From assembly GCF_039975415.1 (NCBI RefSeq), contig NZ_JBDWHD010000007.1: a stretch of 64,000 bases of DNA; one strand, 5' to 3'. Made by a program: the position numbers and the translations under genes. The stretch comes from Ascidiaceihabitans sp039975415 (GTDB taxonomy: Bacteria; Pseudomonadota; Alphaproteobacteria; Rhodobacterales; Rhodobacteraceae). This document shows, one piece after another, positions 25,684 to 35,146 of this stretch. The notes under the pieces were generated by a model, which made no database searches, had not been told where the DNA came from, and saw nothing but the letters and a program-made list of their open reading frames with translations. Numbering within the stretch: the first letter of the stretch is position 1; every line of letters begins with the position of its first letter.

Positions 25684-26178
25684 ATGGATCAAGTTGACCG
25701 CATCGTCGCGCAATGGAACAGCGCCCGCCCCGACCTAGACGTTGGACCAATGGAAACCATCGGTCGGCTGTATCGCCTCGCGGCGATGTTACGAAGTGAG
25801 ATGGAAAAAACCTGGAAGGCCCATGGGCTTAACTCCGCCAGTTTTGATGTTCTGGCGACCCTACGCAGATCAGGGAAACCGGATGGATTATCCCCGGGCG
25901 AGCTTCTTGACCTGACAATGGTGACATCCGGAACAATGACCAATCGCGTCGACCAGCTGGTGAAGAGGGGGCTTGTTGTGCGGGTACCGAACCCCGAAGA
26001 CAAGCGTGGTTTTCTTATCCGTCTCACCGAAGACGGTATGACACAAATTGAGGCCGCAGTGACCGACCATGTGAAGACACAGCATCGGCTGATGGATGGC
26101 TTTTCCCACAAGCAAAGAGGCGAGTTGAACGACCTTCTTAGAATGCTCACAGGGTCTGTAGAAACCGACGCAGTCTAA
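25684..26178 (+). CDS. MarR-family transcriptional regulator
   Basis: 164 residues. Winged-helix core SFDVLATLRRSGKPDGLSPG, TMVTSGTMTNRVDQLVKRGL and wing VRVPNPEDKRGFLIRLTEDG are the MarR pattern; the terminal helices form the dimer. It probably represses itself and the divergent EamA/oxidoreductase pair through the two palindromes upstream. Confidence 0.92.
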   Translation: MDQVDRIVAQWNSARPDLDVGPMETIGRLYRLAAMLRSEMEKTWKAHGLNSASFDVLATLRRSGKPDGLSPGELLDLTMVTSGTMTNRVDQLVKRGLVVRVPNPEDKRGFLIRLTEDGMTQIEAAVTDHVKTQHRLMDGFSHKQRGELNDLLRMLTGSVETDAV

Positions 26179-26452
26179 CTCTAAGCCGCCATTGCCGGTA
26201 AGCAAAAACGGCTACTAATTCCACATCGATGTTGTTCACTCAGTTGGACACCAAAATCTGCTTTTGAATTGTCAGGTATTCCGCCCGAGGACCGCTATGG
26301 GCTGACACCAGCCATCGGGCGGCTGGGAATTCGCGCGGACTTGCTGCGCCCCTGCTGCCGCGCCGGCGCATATCCGCTTTGAGCCTTTCTTGCCATTTGC
26401 AGCGCCTTGCCTGAATGTCTGTTTCAAGAAAATTACTTATGGAACCGACCAA

Positions 26453-27010
26453 ATGATATTGCTCAAGCCAAGCATTGATAGCATTCCCGCTTACGTCTCG
26501 GCTTTGCGAAGAGGTTGGTCGCCAACCAATTTGCGGTCCGAAGCCGCACAAGAGCAATTAGACAGCATCTCAAAGGACGCACCATCATTTATTTTGAATC
26601 TCGATGATCCGACTGCAAGGGGAGGACCAGTTACACTGCCAGACGGCTCGAAAGTGCCACGCTTGCCAAGTATCCGTCGTTGGATCTGGGATGATGGATT
26701 TTGTGGCCAAATAGGTTTGCGATGGAAACCGGGCACCGAAGAGTTGCCTCCAACTTGTTTGGGTCACATTGGGTACGCTGTCGTGCCTTGGCGGCAAGGA
26801 GAAGGGTTGGCGTCTGCCGCGCTTCTAGGAATTCTTCCAGAGGCGAAGGCAATCGGCTTGAAGTACGTCGAAATTACCACCAGCCCTGATAACCCTGCGT
26901 CGATGCGGGTCATCGAAAAAGCAGGCGGCACTTTGGCAAGAACTTATATTGCCGATAAGTCTCTTGGTGGGTACGAGACGCTGGAGTTCAAAATTTCGCT
27001 GGCTGAGTGA
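26453..27010 (+). CDS. GNAT-family N-acetyltransferase
   Basis: 185 residues. Acetyl-CoA-binding motif in VVPWRQGEGLASAAL (R/QxxGxG/A type), followed by VEITTSPDNPASMRVIEKAG. The last part resembles the RimJ/RimL-like GNAT branch. ATG 26453 gives MILLKPSIDSIPAYV; a longer frame to 26390 is unlikely to be used. Acceptor unknown. Isolated gene between two non-coding stretches. Confidence 0.8.
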   Translation: MILLKPSIDSIPAYVSALRRGWSPTNLRSEAAQEQLDSISKDAPSFILNLDDPTARGGPVTLPDGSKVPRLPSIRRWIWDDGFCGQIGLRWKPGTEELPPTCLGHIGYAVVPWRQGEGLASAALLGILPEAKAIGLKYVEITTSPDNPASMRVIEKAGGTLARTYIADKSLGGYETLEFKISLAE

Positions 27011-27128
27011 GCTAGTTATGGAAGCTGCCGTTCAACTCCAAGAAAGGAACGCCACTTTGGCGCTCTGCCGACCTTTACCTCCTGCCTCAGTACCGATTTG
27101 ATGTGCTGGTGCGGAGAGGCCAAGGAGT

Positions 27129-27395
27129 TTGTGCCCGGTCCGGGTAAGTGACGATAAGCTGGAAGCGCTGAAGGCCATTCATTGTGGGTTGGCCGCATCT
27201 ACAAGCCTGCCAGAGCCGAGCAAGGCGGAGCTAGTGGAAGCCTTGTTGTTGGAAATTGCAAAATCTCGCCACGAAAAGACCAACTGCGTGCCCGCCTTAA
27301 CCAAGCAGTTTCTCGAGATGCCTACAGAACTCCAAGATGCTTTGGAAAGAGTCTTCGATCAGGAAACTCCGTCAGCCGACTTCCCTTCAATGTAA
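27129..27395 (+). CDS. possible small hypothetical protein
   Basis: 88 codons from TTG 27129, which has AAGGAG three bases upstream. The translation is amphipathic and protein-like (KAELVEALLLEIAKSRHEK, MPTELQDALERVFDQE), but the start is rare and I recognise no family. It may be a remnant. Confidence 0.35.
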   Translation: MCPVRVSDDKLEALKAIHCGLAASTSLPEPSKAELVEALLLEIAKSRHEKTNCVPALTKQFLEMPTELQDALERVFDQETPSADFPSM

Positions 27396-27829
27396 CGAGT
27401 GTAGTTCATGACGGCCCCCTTCGGACCTTCGTCCATTGGCCAAGATGCTGCGGTCGTAGTCCACAATCCGGTCATTCGCTGGAAGAGCAACATTCGGAGT
27501 TGCTCGAACTCACAGTCAGGCGGACAAAGTTAGCTTTCGCCGGAGTGGCACCAACGGCTGGTTTCGTCACGTCGCGACTGGACCATTTTTTGACGGTCTA
27601 ATCGGGCTGCTCGCGATTGCATTTCACCTTATTCTATTTTCCGCAATGCAGGGAATGAAACGTCTTCATGCCTAACACTGCATTTATCTTGGCCTGATAC
27701 TTTTCCGTTGCTTGAGCACAGTTCCTAAATCGAAACCTGACGGTTTTCGCGGATGTCATGCATTTTGGCGCGATTATCATATCGCCTCCGAAGTTATGAA
27801 TTTACTCTGAAAAAAAAGAGGAGCTCATC
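27396..27829. other. 434-base non-coding stretch before the molybdoenzyme genes
   Basis: No gene recognised. The last 60 bases, AT-rich and ending AAGAGGAGCTCATC, carry the ribosome site of the 27830 gene. Confidence 0.5.
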
Positions 27830-28294
27830 ATGCAACTAGTAATTAACGGCAGCCCGGTCACCGTGCCTGAAGAATTGCAGGACGTGACTTTGCTGGACTT
27901 TCTTCGCGACTTTGCGGGACTGACGGGCACTAAATTTGGTTGCGGGATCGGGCTTTGTGGAGCCTGCACCGTGCATCTTGACGGCGTGGCAACACGATCC
28001 TGCCAGACATATGTCTCAGATTTAGACGACACGCAGGTCACGACCATCGAAGGGCTGGCGCAGACTTTCTCTGGAGAGGGGCTGCATCCGGTTCAGCAGG
28101 CTTGGATCGCCGAAGGTGTCCCGCAATGCGGCTATTGCCAGGCCGGGCAGATAATGACCGCATCAGCACTGCTGCGACGCGTGCCCGATCCGACCGATGC
28201 GGAAATTCGCGAAGAAATGAGTGGGAACTTGTGTCGGTGCGGAACATACGGACGTATTCGCCAGGCCATTGTCCGCGTCGCGCAAGAGGCTTGA
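27830..28294 (+). CDS. (2Fe-2S) subunit of an isoquinoline 1-oxidoreductase-type molybdoenzyme
   Basis: 154 residues, the usual length of IorA. N-terminal plant-type ferredoxin cluster CGIGLCGACTVHLDG with a fourth Cys in TRSCQ; C-terminal cluster CGYCQAGQIM and CRCGTYGRIRQA. It passes electrons from the molybdenum site to an outside acceptor. AGAGGAG precedes the ATG. Two bases before the large subunit. No cofactor-maturation (XdhC) gene is nearby. Confidence 0.93.
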   Translation: MQLVINGSPVTVPEELQDVTLLDFLRDFAGLTGTKFGCGIGLCGACTVHLDGVATRSCQTYVSDLDDTQVTTIEGLAQTFSGEGLHPVQQAWIAEGVPQCGYCQAGQIMTASALLRRVPDPTDAEIREEMSGNLCRCGTYGRIRQAIVRVAQEA

Positions 28295-28296
28295 CC

Positions 28297-30525
28297 ATGA
28301 AACAACGAATCGAAACGAAAAAAATCAACCGCCGGCTTTTTCTGAAAAAGACTGGCTGGATTGCCGCAGGTCTGACAGTTGCCGCTTATGCTTCTTATCC
28401 CGTGATGCGCGCCAAGTTGCCCGCATTCCCGACGCTTGACGCCCCCAACACTCAGGACGGGGTGCTATGGCTTCAGGCAATGGCCGACGGGCGCATCCGG
28501 TTTTTTTGCCCAAGAATGGAAATGGGGCAAGGTGCTGGACTGGGGCTTAGTCAGGTTGTGGCTGAAGAGCTGAATATTGATCAGGCCGATATTGAGTGCA
28601 TTCTGCCTGATACAGATCAGGTTCCTCCGTTTCAGATGACCGTTGGCAGCCAAAGTATCGCGAATTTCTTTGATCCGGTTTCTTGGGGCGCGGCACAGCT
28701 GCGCGAGGCATTGCGGAGATTGGGGGCGGAAAAATCTGATCTGCCTGCGGACCAGATCAAGGACGGTCGAGCAGGATTTGTTTTGCCAGATGGTACCACC
28801 CTCCGTTACAGCGACTTGGTGCCTGACACAGAAGTTATTGTCAGCGAGGACCAATTGCTGCCAGATGACACCCTGCCACGACTTGCCTTGAAATCAGCCA
28901 AAAACCACAAGGCAATCGGACAAGATTGGCGACATCATGAACTAGAGGCAATTGTTACCGGTCAGATGACCTACGCCCGTGACGTTCAGGTCCCTGACAT
29001 GGCTTTTGGCGCTGTGATTTACCCGCCAGGCTTTGGGGCAAAACTTCTATCAGCCGACACAAACAAAGCCCGCGCAATACCGGGCATCATTGGCGTTGAA
29101 ATCGACAAAGGCGATGACTTTATTGGTCTAGTTGCTGAAAGTCCGTTTATTCTTGGAGCTGCTATTGAGGCCTTAAATGCGCAATGGAAAATAGACGAGA
29201 CGCTTGATCAGGGCCAAATAGACTCTCGTCTTGATGTCGAAAAATTTCGTTCAGACGATAATTTCGCCCACACTCTGTGGTCATCTGGCGATCTAGGCAC
29301 GGCGCAGCGGCATGCCAAACATCGTGTAACCGGTCGCTACGACACGCCTTTTGCGGCCCATGCGGCGATTGAACCGCGTTCTGGTGTGGTTTGGGTAAAA
29401 GAGGACAAGATTGAGGTTTGGTGCAGCACGCAAGACCCATATTTCGTTCAAAACCGGGTGGCAAAGATCCTTGGTCGAGAGGCCGAAGATGTTGTTGTGC
29501 ACACGCACCGTATCGGTGGCGGATTTGGTGGGCGGGTGCCCTGTCAGGCGTCCGAGGCGGCAGCGCGTTTGTCGGCCATCTTCAACCGGGCAGTGCGCGT
29601 GCAATGGGATCGCGAGAACGAGTTTCAGAACAATTATTTCCAACCGAAATTTGCGCATTACATCGAGGCTGGAGTCACCTCAGACGGCAAAATAAGTCAC
29701 TGGGATCATGACTTTGTTTCTTCATCCATCTTGACAGGGACAGTGCCCAGTTTGGTTGGCAAGGCAATTGATATTGCTACCCCAGATGATGGAACAATTC
29801 GCGGCATTGTTCCGCAATATGACATTTCAAATCGGCGCATCCGTTACGCGGCTGTCCGTACTCCGGTCCCAATCAATGCCTGGCGCGGCCTTGGGTCTGC
29901 ACCAAACGCTTTTGCTATTGAAAGTATGATGGACGAATTGGCGTTCATAGCGGGTATCGACCCGTTGCAATTCCGTTTGCAAAACCTGCCACTAAGCAGT
30001 GATCGACTAGCCAATGTATTGCGTGAGGTGGCCGAAATATCCGACTGGGGTCGGCCATCCCCCCCCGAAACCGGACGTGGGCTGGCGTGTGCTGTTTACA
30101 AAGATGAAACCGCCGCCGCCGTTGTTGTGGACATTCAGATCGATCACACAACACGCGCAGTACGGGTAACTAAAGCTTGGTGTGCTCAGGATTGTGGCTT
30201 GGTGCTAAACCCACATCAGGTAGAAAGTCAGATAATGGGCAATATTATCTGGGGCTGCAGTATGAGTTTGAAAGAACAGATCACAATTGCCGCGGGGCGT
30301 ATCGATGAAGACAATTTCCATATGTACGAACCACTTCGCCAAGAGTCCGCCCCTGAGGTGAAAGTGGCATTGGTTGTGCCGGCTGACACGGCCCCATCCG
30401 CAGTGGGTGAGGCGGCACTGCCACCAGTTCCAGCGGCGATTGCAAACGGGGTATTTGCAGCGACAGGGCAGCGGAACCGGCACCTGCCGATGACCTACGA
30501 AAGTCGTTTTGACGAGACGGGTTAG
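28297..30525 (+). CDS. molybdopterin-binding large subunit, isoquinoline 1-oxidoreductase (IorB) type
   Basis: 742 residues. A Tat-like signal (NRRLFLKKTGWIAAGLTVAA) stands at the N-terminus, so export to the periplasm, with the iron-sulphur subunit as passenger, is likely. Molybdenum-domain motifs: RMEMGQGAGLG, HRIGGGFGGRV, VRTPVPINAWRGLGSAPNAF and GEAALPPVP; the last contains the catalytic Glu. IorAB-type enzymes hydroxylate N-heterocycles or oxidise aldehydes; substrate here unknown. Slightly shorter than Brevundimonas IorB (about 780). Confidence 0.9.
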   Translation: MKQRIETKKINRRLFLKKTGWIAAGLTVAAYASYPVMRAKLPAFPTLDAPNTQDGVLWLQAMADGRIRFFCPRMEMGQGAGLGLSQVVAEELNIDQADIECILPDTDQVPPFQMTVGSQSIANFFDPVSWGAAQLREALRRLGAEKSDLPADQIKDGRAGFVLPDGTTLRYSDLVPDTEVIVSEDQLLPDDTLPRLALKSAKNHKAIGQDWRHHELEAIVTGQMTYARDVQVPDMAFGAVIYPPGFGAKLLSADTNKARAIPGIIGVEIDKGDDFIGLVAESPFILGAAIEALNAQWKIDETLDQGQIDSRLDVEKFRSDDNFAHTLWSSGDLGTAQRHAKHRVTGRYDTPFAAHAAIEPRSGVVWVKEDKIEVWCSTQDPYFVQNRVAKILGREAEDVVVHTHRIGGGFGGRVPCQASEAAARLSAIFNRAVRVQWDRENEFQNNYFQPKFAHYIEAGVTSDGKISHWDHDFVSSSILTGTVPSLVGKAIDIATPDDGTIRGIVPQYDISNRRIRYAAVRTPVPINAWRGLGSAPNAFAIESMMDELAFIAGIDPLQFRLQNLPLSSDRLANVLREVAEISDWGRPSPPETGRGLACAVYKDETAAAVVVDIQIDHTTRAVRVTKAWCAQDCGLVLNPHQVESQIMGNIIWGCSMSLKEQITIAAGRIDEDNFHMYEPLRQESAPEVKVALVVPADTAPSAVGEAALPPVPAAIANGVFAATGQRNRHLPMTYESRFDETG

Positions 30526-30589
30526 CGAAGTCTGTTGTATAGGTTAATGGCCGATCCTAACCTGCATCAAGTATGGCCATAATTGTCGA

Positions 30590-31594
30590 TTGCCTGAGCT
30601 ACCAAATAGTTGTGGAGGTTATCTCATTCGCAATTTCGCCAAAGCGAGCCTGATTGACCTTGTCGCAATCTATCTCGGACAAACTCACCCGGCGTTGCTC
30701 CCTAAGGACTTAGGTGGCGTCGATACGTTGCGCCAGGCCCATATTCCGGCAGAATTCAAGCGCAGCTTATTGCAAACTGTCGGGCGCGAGTGCGGTCAGG
30801 AGGCGCTATTGTCAATCGGTCAAGGGATCAGTCACGTCACATATGATCCGATTTGGCACAACGCACTTCGCTCTGAAAATCCAGCAGTATTGTTTGGTAA
30901 ATGGCGTCGGTTTGAAGTGTTTTCCCATTCGAAAAACCGATTGGAAATTGATTTTTCCGATGGAAACAAAGCTCGTTTCAAGCGTTACTCGACGGGCGAC
31001 GGCATTCCTACGGCAGCGGAGAACCTGTTTATTTGTGGATTGATCATTGGGCTTTTGGAAGGCATCGGTTGTCGTGGGCTGTCGTGCGAGATGGCGGCGC
31101 AGGGAGGCAGGGTTTTGCGCATTCGCGACAAGCGCTGCTTTTGGCTCCCTGATGATCCGGCCAGTCTTGTGACCGGTGAATGGACAATTGGATGGAGGGC
31201 CCACGCCGACCCTGAAGGTATGGGAACAACAGATGAAGCGCTGCTGCTGTTAGATTTGCCACCGATCGGCGATCAATCCTTAGCGGCCCTGGTCAAAAAA
31301 GTGACCGATCTATTGATGCGAGATGTTGCGCGTCAATGGAAAACCGGCGACTTGGCAAGCGCGTTAGGTCTGTCAAGCCGGACGCTCCAGCGCAGATTGG
31401 GCGAAACTGGACTTAGTTTTTCGCACTTGGTTCGCCTGGTGCGTATCTCTAAGGCCTGCCGTCTACTGCAGTCTGGCGACACCCCACTTACAGTGATTGG
31501 GTTTTGCGCCGGGTTTTCCGACAGTGCCCATTTCAGCCGAGACTTTCGCGCGAGTGTGGGTTTAACACCGTCCGAATTTCGTGCGATTCAGTAG
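30590..31594 (+). CDS. AraC-family transcriptional regulator
   Basis: 334 residues. The C-terminal AraC DNA-binding domain is clear: DLASALGLSSRTLQRRLGET and TPLTVIGFCAGFSDSAHFSR with the closing GLTPSEFRAIQ. The N-terminal part matches the arabinose-binding-like domain of the OruR/ArgR-type branch. No ATG exists at the 5' end; TTG 30590 is the only reasonable start. It lies 64 bases after the molybdoenzyme and probably regulates it. Confidence 0.83.
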   Translation: MPELPNSCGGYLIRNFAKASLIDLVAIYLGQTHPALLPKDLGGVDTLRQAHIPAEFKRSLLQTVGRECGQEALLSIGQGISHVTYDPIWHNALRSENPAVLFGKWRRFEVFSHSKNRLEIDFSDGNKARFKRYSTGDGIPTAAENLFICGLIIGLLEGIGCRGLSCEMAAQGGRVLRIRDKRCFWLPDDPASLVTGEWTIGWRAHADPEGMGTTDEALLLLDLPPIGDQSLAALVKKVTDLLMRDVARQWKTGDLASALGLSSRTLQRRLGETGLSFSHLVRLVRISKACRLLQSGDTPLTVIGFCAGFSDSAHFSRDFRASVGLTPSEFRAIQ

Positions 31595-32355
31595 CCCCTG
31601 CAGATTAAACGAATGCCGTGTCAGCGCCGTTCATTTGGGCTGCAATGGCTGCTTTCAGCAGATTGTTACTGTTTATACACGGTGCAGCATCGGTCATATT
31701 GGGCTCAAACCGGACTTGCGGCAGTGCGGCAGCGAAAAATCAGTGACTCGCCACGGTTAAGGTCTGCTATGCGGACAAAGCCGCCTTTCCCATTTGGCCA
31801 TGTTGCTAACGTAGTAATTGTTCGCGGCTGCAGCACACGCTTGCTGCATCGCAGCCCACGTCACCGAAGCAGTCGTTCAAGGTCGTCAAAAATCACCAAA
31901 CCAGAACCTCCCTTTCGCTGCTCGCTAGATCAACACGAAAGTCACGGGACAGACCCGCCTTTTGCAGGTGCAACCAATGCTCATGCTGCAATCTTAGAAC
32001 GGTTGTCGCAGTAGTCAGGTGCTTCATAGAGAAGTACCTCAAATTGTGTGGCAAATTCAAAATGGTTACCCTTGTACACAGGCCAACCGGCTGCCACTCG
32101 ACTGAATTCCTAGAATTTTCTTATGACAAACCCGACCTGATGTCCAAATGACCCACATTTTGGGTGCCCTCTGATCATCAGAAAGTACAATGTTGAGCAA
32201 TCGCATTCATCCAGGCTGGAGGAGAAGGGTTGCCAAACAGCGAAGATTAATCGGATATTCTCTGAGTTCGCTTAGAAGAACCATCGCTTTGATCCGGGAC
32301 AACCGCAAACTATCGCTGAGTACCAATCCCCAAACACGGTAAAGGCATAATCCCG
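31595..32355. other. 761-base non-coding stretch
   Basis: No gene recognised. Contains the first copy of an 86-base dispersed repeat (31700-31785). The open frames across it are explained by that repeat. Confidence 0.6.
31700..31785 (+). repeat. 86-base dispersed intergenic repeat, copy 1
   Basis: Matches 40999-41084 at 83 of 86 bases by direct comparison. Begins TGGGCTCAAACCGGACTTGC and ends TGCGGACAAAGCCGCC. Not flanked by an obvious target duplication. Confidence 0.85.
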
Positions 32356-33822
32356 ATGATCCTGCGCATTGACATTGATAGAACCTCACCAGTTGGATTG
32401 CGCGATCAGGTCCATGCCGAAATTTCCCAAGTGATTTTGGATGGCATCCTGCCGCCGGGTTCGAAATTGCCGTCAGTTCGATTGTTGGCGGGTCAGCTTG
32501 ACGTTTCGGTCAACACGGTCCTTGGGGCTTATGCGCGACTTTTAGAAGATGAGTTGATCGAAAGCCGCCACAGGTCAGGGTATTTCGTGCATTCGAATCT
32601 GCGATTGGCGCCGCCAAATGGGTCTGATGTGGTCAGCGAGGTCCATCAGTCGGTTGACCTTGAGAAACACCTGAACACTAAGGTGCGGCCCTCGCGAAAC
32701 AAAAGCATCAAGCGACCCGAAAACTGGCGGGATTGCCCGTACCCACTGGTCTGCGGCCAGATCGATGTTGCGCATTTCCCGCTGACTGAATGGCGAGAAT
32801 GCACAAGACTGGCGATGAACCGGCACGACCTAAGCATCTGGACCGGAGACAATTTTTACCGCGACAGCGAGGAATTGCTGGACCAGATCCGCAAGCGCAT
32901 TCTGCCGTTGCGCGGGATCTTCACCTTCAGCGAGAATATTCTGGTGACAATGGGAAGTCAGCAATCCCTTTATATTGTCGCCTCACTGCTTGGGGGGGCC
33001 GATAAGACGGTGGCATTTGAAGACCCCGGATATCCCGAAGCACGCAACATTTTCGAGCGGCTGTTTGGAAATGTCCAGTTCATTGAGGTGGATGATGAGG
33101 GCCTTGTTGTGGACGAGCGCCTTATGGGGGTTGATCTGGTCTATGTAACGGCCAACCGGCAATTCCCGACAACGGCGTCAATGTCTGCCGCTCGGCGAAA
33201 CCTGTTGCTACAAAAGGCTGATGAATACGACTTTCTGATCCTCGAAGACGACTATGATGGCGAGCTGAATTACCGCAAAGATATCAACCTTGCGTTGCAA
33301 CGGCAGGATAAATCCGGACGGGTCATCTATATTGGCAGCATGTCCAAAAGCCTTGCACCCGGGCTGCGCATTGGTTTTTTGGTGGCGGACCCAAGACTGA
33401 TCACCGAAGCGCGAGCCTTGCGCGGATTAATGATTCGCCATGCTCCGATGATATTGCAGAACACGGCGGCACTTTTTTTGCGGTTCGGGCACTATGATGC
33501 CCTCTTGTCGCGGCTGCATGCGTCGCTTGAGCAGCGATGGATCTTGGCCCATGAGATATTGAAACAGGATTTTCAGGACTTTCAGATCAGCAGTTCCTTG
33601 GGGGGAACAAACTTTATGATGACCGACCTCAGCCAGACCCGAACCGCAAAACAAATTGTAGCATGCGCATTGTCGGACGGCGTCGTTATCGAAGAGATTT
33701 CAAGCTGTTACCACGATCCGGGCGACGGCACCTATTCGTTTCGATTTGGCATTTCCTGTGTGGATGATGCGGCACTGGAAGAAGGTTTGGGCAAGCTGAG
33801 GTGCGCGATTAACGAAGGTTAA
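32356..33822 (+). CDS. MocR-type regulator (GntR winged helix fused to aminotransferase fold)
   Basis: 488 residues. N-terminal GntR HTH (PPGSKLPSVRLLAGQLDVSV) and, from about 130 on, a fold-type I aminotransferase domain with LEDDYDGELNYR and the PLP lysine in YIGSMSKSLAPGLRIGF. MocR proteins sense PLP adducts of amino compounds and control neighbouring uptake or catabolic genes. Here the next genes are a polyamine-type importer and mmsA, so an amine or beta-amino-acid effector is likely. 169 bases separate it from the importer. Confidence 0.9.
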   Translation: MILRIDIDRTSPVGLRDQVHAEISQVILDGILPPGSKLPSVRLLAGQLDVSVNTVLGAYARLLEDELIESRHRSGYFVHSNLRLAPPNGSDVVSEVHQSVDLEKHLNTKVRPSRNKSIKRPENWRDCPYPLVCGQIDVAHFPLTEWRECTRLAMNRHDLSIWTGDNFYRDSEELLDQIRKRILPLRGIFTFSENILVTMGSQQSLYIVASLLGGADKTVAFEDPGYPEARNIFERLFGNVQFIEVDDEGLVVDERLMGVDLVYVTANRQFPTTASMSAARRNLLLQKADEYDFLILEDDYDGELNYRKDINLALQRQDKSGRVIYIGSMSKSLAPGLRIGFLVADPRLITEARALRGLMIRHAPMILQNTAALFLRFGHYDALLSRLHASLEQRWILAHEILKQDFQDFQISSSLGGTNFMMTDLSQTRTAKQIVACALSDGVVIEEISSCYHDPGDGTYSFRFGISCVDDAALEEGLGKLRCAINEG

Positions 33823-33991
33823 TCTGTACCCATACACGACCAAAATCTGTATCTATAAAACTTCGCAAAACGCGAACTAACATCCATGAACTTGTGAAGC
33901 TGAGGCTGCTTTAGCGGTGTTTTCCCGACGGTGGGGAAGTCCGATTTGGTGTCCTTTCGCATCGCATTCACTGATGATCAACGAGAGTTTC

Positions 33992-35086
33992 ATGGACCCG
34001 GATACCGCAACACCCTTCTTACGATTTGACCGCGTCAAAAAGAGCTATGACCAGAAGACCTTGGTTGTGAAAGACTTCACACTTGATGTGGGCAAAGGTG
34101 AGTTTTTGACGTTGTTGGGCCCTTCGGGGTCCGGCAAAAGTACGGTCCTGATGATGCTTGCCGGTTTTGAAGGTGTCACCAGCGGCGATATTGCCATCAA
34201 CGGCACATCAATCACCAAAACTGCACCCTATCGGCGCAACATCGGTGTCGTGTTCCAGAATTACGCTCTGTTCCCACATATGACGATTGGAGAAAATCTG
34301 GGCTATCCGCTGACTGTGCGCAAAATGCCCAAAGACCATATCAAGGCGCGGGTGAGCGAATACCTGAAGCTGATCGAGATGGAAGATTTCGGCGGGCGGT
34401 TTCCCGGTCAATTGTCGGGTGGTCAACGCCAAAGGGTCGCGCTGGCGCGTGCGCTGATCTTTGAGCCCGACATGATCCTGATGGACGAACCCTTGGGCGC
34501 GTTGGACAAAAAGCTGCGCGAACAGATGCAGTATGAAATCACCAGGCTGCACAAGAAACTGGGGTTCACCGTCGTTTATGTGACGCACGACCAGACCGAA
34601 GCACTGTCGATGTCGGACAGAATCGCCGTGTTCAACGATGGTGTAGTGCAACAATGCGCATCCCCGGCAGAGTTATATGAACAACCAAGCAATGCCTTTG
34701 TTGCGGACTTCATCGGTGAAAACAACTTTGTGCCCGGCAAGGTCAAATCGATCGATGGCACCTTGGCGCAGGTTGTGATCAGCGGCGGCGAAACGGTTAC
34801 GGCACAATGCGCAGACGGGGTTAAAGCCGGCGACAGTTGCAACATCTCTGTGCGGCCGGAAAAGCTGTTCATCAAGCCAACATCACACGCCTATGAAAAC
34901 GAAATGTCAGCTGCATTTGTTGCCCGACACTATGTCGGAGATTTCATCCGGTATTATTTTCAGCTTCCCGACAAAACCGAAATGAACGTCAAGGTTCTGA
35001 ATGATCTGGCCGCGCCGGAATTTGAGGAAGGTCAGACCGGCCAACTGGTTTGGCTTAAGAAAGATTGTTTTGCGTTTCCGGCCTAA
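33992..35086 (+). CDS. ABC importer ATPase, PotA type
   Basis: 364 residues. Walker A GPSGSGKST, Q-loop FQNYALFPH, signature LSGGQRQRVALARAL, Walker B MILMDEPLGALD, H-loop THDQ, then a TOBE domain (NISVRPEKLFIKP). ATG 33992 with GAGAG upstream is chosen; ATG 33974 is possible. First gene of the transporter, order ATPase, binding protein, permease, permease. Confidence 0.9.
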   Translation: MDPDTATPFLRFDRVKKSYDQKTLVVKDFTLDVGKGEFLTLLGPSGSGKSTVLMMLAGFEGVTSGDIAINGTSITKTAPYRRNIGVVFQNYALFPHMTIGENLGYPLTVRKMPKDHIKARVSEYLKLIEMEDFGGRFPGQLSGGQRQRVALARALIFEPDMILMDEPLGALDKKLREQMQYEITRLHKKLGFTVVYVTHDQTEALSMSDRIAVFNDGVVQQCASPAELYEQPSNAFVADFIGENNFVPGKVKSIDGTLAQVVISGGETVTAQCADGVKAGDSCNISVRPEKLFIKPTSHAYENEMSAAFVARHYVGDFIRYYFQLPDKTEMNVKVLNDLAAPEFEEGQTGQLVWLKKDCFAFPA

Positions 35087-35146
35087 CTGGATGCGCCATC
35101 TCGGATGCGGACAACAAGTGCGCACCATCACAACAAGGAGTAAGAT

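Noticed and set aside
31613..32014. Two similar-looking small proteins at 31613 and 40900
   Set aside because: Their similarity comes only from the 86-base repeat in DNA; reading frames outside it are unrelated.
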